A stretch of 64,000 nucleotides of DNA from Streptomyces sp. NBC_01116 (GTDB lineage: Bacteria; Actinomycetota; Actinomycetes; Streptomycetales; Streptomycetaceae). Positions 63,029-64,000 of this stretch are shown piece by piece (position 1 is the stretch's first letter; each line of letters begins with the position of its first letter). The stretch lies in contig NZ_CP108644.1 of NCBI RefSeq assembly GCF_041435495.1, positions 372,001-436,000 of the forward strand. Reading direction: 5' to 3'. The notes under the pieces were generated by a model. The model searched no databases. It was not told the origin of the DNA and worked only from the letters and a program-made list of their open reading frames with translations. The translations under genes and the position numbers were made by a program.

Positions 63029-64000
63029 TCACCCCGCCGGAGCCACCGCGCCCGGAGTCGCCGCGTCACGAGTCGCCGCTTCCGGAGCTACCGCGTCCGG
63101 AGTCGCCGCGTCCGCGGGCACGGGCGCGGTCGACTCCCGGACCACCAGCCGCGGCCGGATCAGCAGGGAGCGGCCCGCCGAGGGCGCCGACTCGATCCGG
63201 GCGCGCAGTTGCTGGAAGGTCTCCGCCGCCATCTCCGTCAGCGGCTGGCGGACGGTGGTGAGCGGCGGCTCGAAGAGGTCGGCGAGCAGGATGTCGTCGA
63301 AGCCGACCACCGACACATCGCGCCCGGCGGTGCGCCCGGCGTCCTTGGCGCCCCGGCAGATCCCGATCGCGCACATGTCGTTGATGGCGACGAACCCGGT
63401 GGGCGGGCGGGGCCCGGAGAGCAGTTCGCGGGCGGCGTTGCGGCCCAGTTCGGCAGCGTCCTTGTCGCCGAACTCGGTGGTGTCCGCCCCCGGCCAGACC
63501 GTGGCGTCGGCCGGGTCGATCCCCGCCTCCTCCAACGCGGCGCGGAAGCCCCGCAGCCGCTCGCGGCGGTTGACGCTGTTCACCGAGCCGGAGACGAAGG
63601 CGAGTCGTCGGTGGCCGAGTCCGAGGAGATGACGGGTGGCCAGCTCCGCCCCCATGGCGTTGTCCACGCTGATGCTCGCCAGTGACGGCGGGTCGCCGGC
63701 CTGGGCCGTGCGGTCGAAGGCGACCATCTTCAGCCCCCGGCTGAGCAGCGGCTCGACGTGTTCGAGCGAGGGGAGCGAGGAGCAGAGCACCACTCCGCTG
63801 ACTCCGTCCGCCAGGAGCTCCTCGCCGTACTTGAGCTCCCGGGCGGGGTCGCGTTCGCTGTTGCAGAGCAGCACGTGGTACCCCTCGGCGAGCGCGATGG
63901 CCTCCAGCTCCCGCGCGAGCGACCCCCAGAACGGGTTCGCCACGGAGGGCACGATCAGACCGATCACCTTGATCCGGCCCGTGCGCAGCATGCGTGCCGC
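63029..64000 (-). CDS. LacI-family transcriptional regulator, 5' end beyond the window
   Basis: About 324 residues are visible. They begin in the hinge (AARMLRTGRIKVIGLIVP), so the N-terminal helix-turn-helix lies past position 64000; the ATG at 63991 is internal. The periplasmic-binding-like sensor domain follows (IGLIVPSVANPFWGS, AELATRHLLGLGHRRLAFVSG, GFVAINDMCAIG, DVSVVGFDDI, TTVRQPL). The tail from about residue 285 is a disordered Ala/Thr/Pro/Asp repeat. The effector is probably a sugar; regulated genes are outside the window or include the hydrolase gene it converges on. Confidence 0.9.
   Translation of the reverse strand, partial: AARMLRTGRIKVIGLIVPSVANPFWGSLARELEAIALAEGYHVLLCNSERDPARELKYGEELLADGVSGVVLCSSLPSLEHVEPLLSRGLKMVAFDRTAQAGDPPSLASISVDNAMGAELATRHLLGLGHRRLAFVSGSVNSVNRRERLRGFRAALEEAGIDPADATVWPGADTTEFGDKDAAELGRNAARELLSGPRPPTGFVAINDMCAIGICRGAKDAGRTAGRDVSVVGFDDILLADLFEPPLTTVRQPLTEMAAETFQQLRARIESAPSAGRSLLIRPRLVVRESTAPVPADAATPDAVAPEAATRDAATPGAVAPAG
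63039..63122. repeat. Short tandem repeat at the LacI C-terminus
   Basis: Imperfect copies of a unit like CCGCGTCCGGAGTCG recur over about 84 bases, coding for the low-complexity Ala/Thr/Pro/Asp tail of the LacI-type protein. Repeat number may vary between strains. Confidence 0.65.

Overview
This window is high-GC actinomycete chromosome, almost certainly Streptomyces. It carries a two-domain geosmin synthase, an NsdA/Orf1590-type developmental regulator, a Streptomyces-style isorenieratene carotenoid locus, several SpoIIE/HATPase/STAS partner-switching proteins, and rare TTA (bldA-dependent) leucine codons. No tRNA, rRNA, CRISPR array or insertion sequence was recognised.

Layout. 1-7.2 kb: housekeeping and stress genes, namely a VanZ-like protein, a TPR protein, the zinc-independent ribosomal proteins L31 and L33 behind a probable Zur box, a PAS-SpoIIE phosphatase, an NsdA-like regulator and an APH-fold kinase. 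7.6-10.7 kb: a secreted lytic transglycosylase and geosmin synthase. 11.1-21.8 kb: a compact biosynthetic cluster made of a dimodular NRPS (C-A-T-C-A-T-TE), a FAD monooxygenase, an SDR-like protein and a LuxR regulator. The first A domain carries the classical serine code and the second a proline-like code. Together with the flavin monooxygenase this matches the logic of bacterial pyrrolizidine/brabantamide-type pathways. 21.9-25.6 kb: PaaN, a TetR regulator and an MFS exporter. 26.4-32.3 kb: a CoA-thioester catabolic locus (two thiolase-fold proteins, a DUF35 protein, a crotonase and a divergent acyl-CoA synthetase).

33.4-41.8 kb: the isorenieratene cluster as two convergent operons, crtEIBV on the plus strand and crtY-T-U on the minus strand. 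42.0-47.9 kb: a sensory block with MarR, STAS, a cobalamin-binding protein and a PAS-GAF-SpoIIE phosphatase in overlapping order, then a second SpoIIE-like protein divergent from a HATPase anti-sigma-type protein. 47.9-57.8 kb: a tandem alpha/beta-hydrolase, phenylacetate-CoA ligase, an amino-acid-type ABC transporter, an acyl-CoA synthetase and a secreted penicillin/AHL-type acylase. 58.2-64.0 kb: an acyl-CoA synthetase coupled to a nitronate monooxygenase-like protein, a secreted beta-lactamase-fold serine hydrolase and a truncated LacI regulator.

Regulatory threads tie these regions together. At least five genes contain in-frame TTA codons: the APH-like kinase, the NRPS, its LuxR regulator, PaaN and the secreted acylase. 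A nearly identical 17-bp inverted repeat lies upstream of both acyl-CoA catabolic transcription units, 30 kb apart, suggesting one TetR-type regulon. The most interesting candidates are the NRPS/monooxygenase cluster, the cobalamin-STAS-SpoIIE module beside the carotenoid genes, and the Cys-poor thiolase/DUF35 set.
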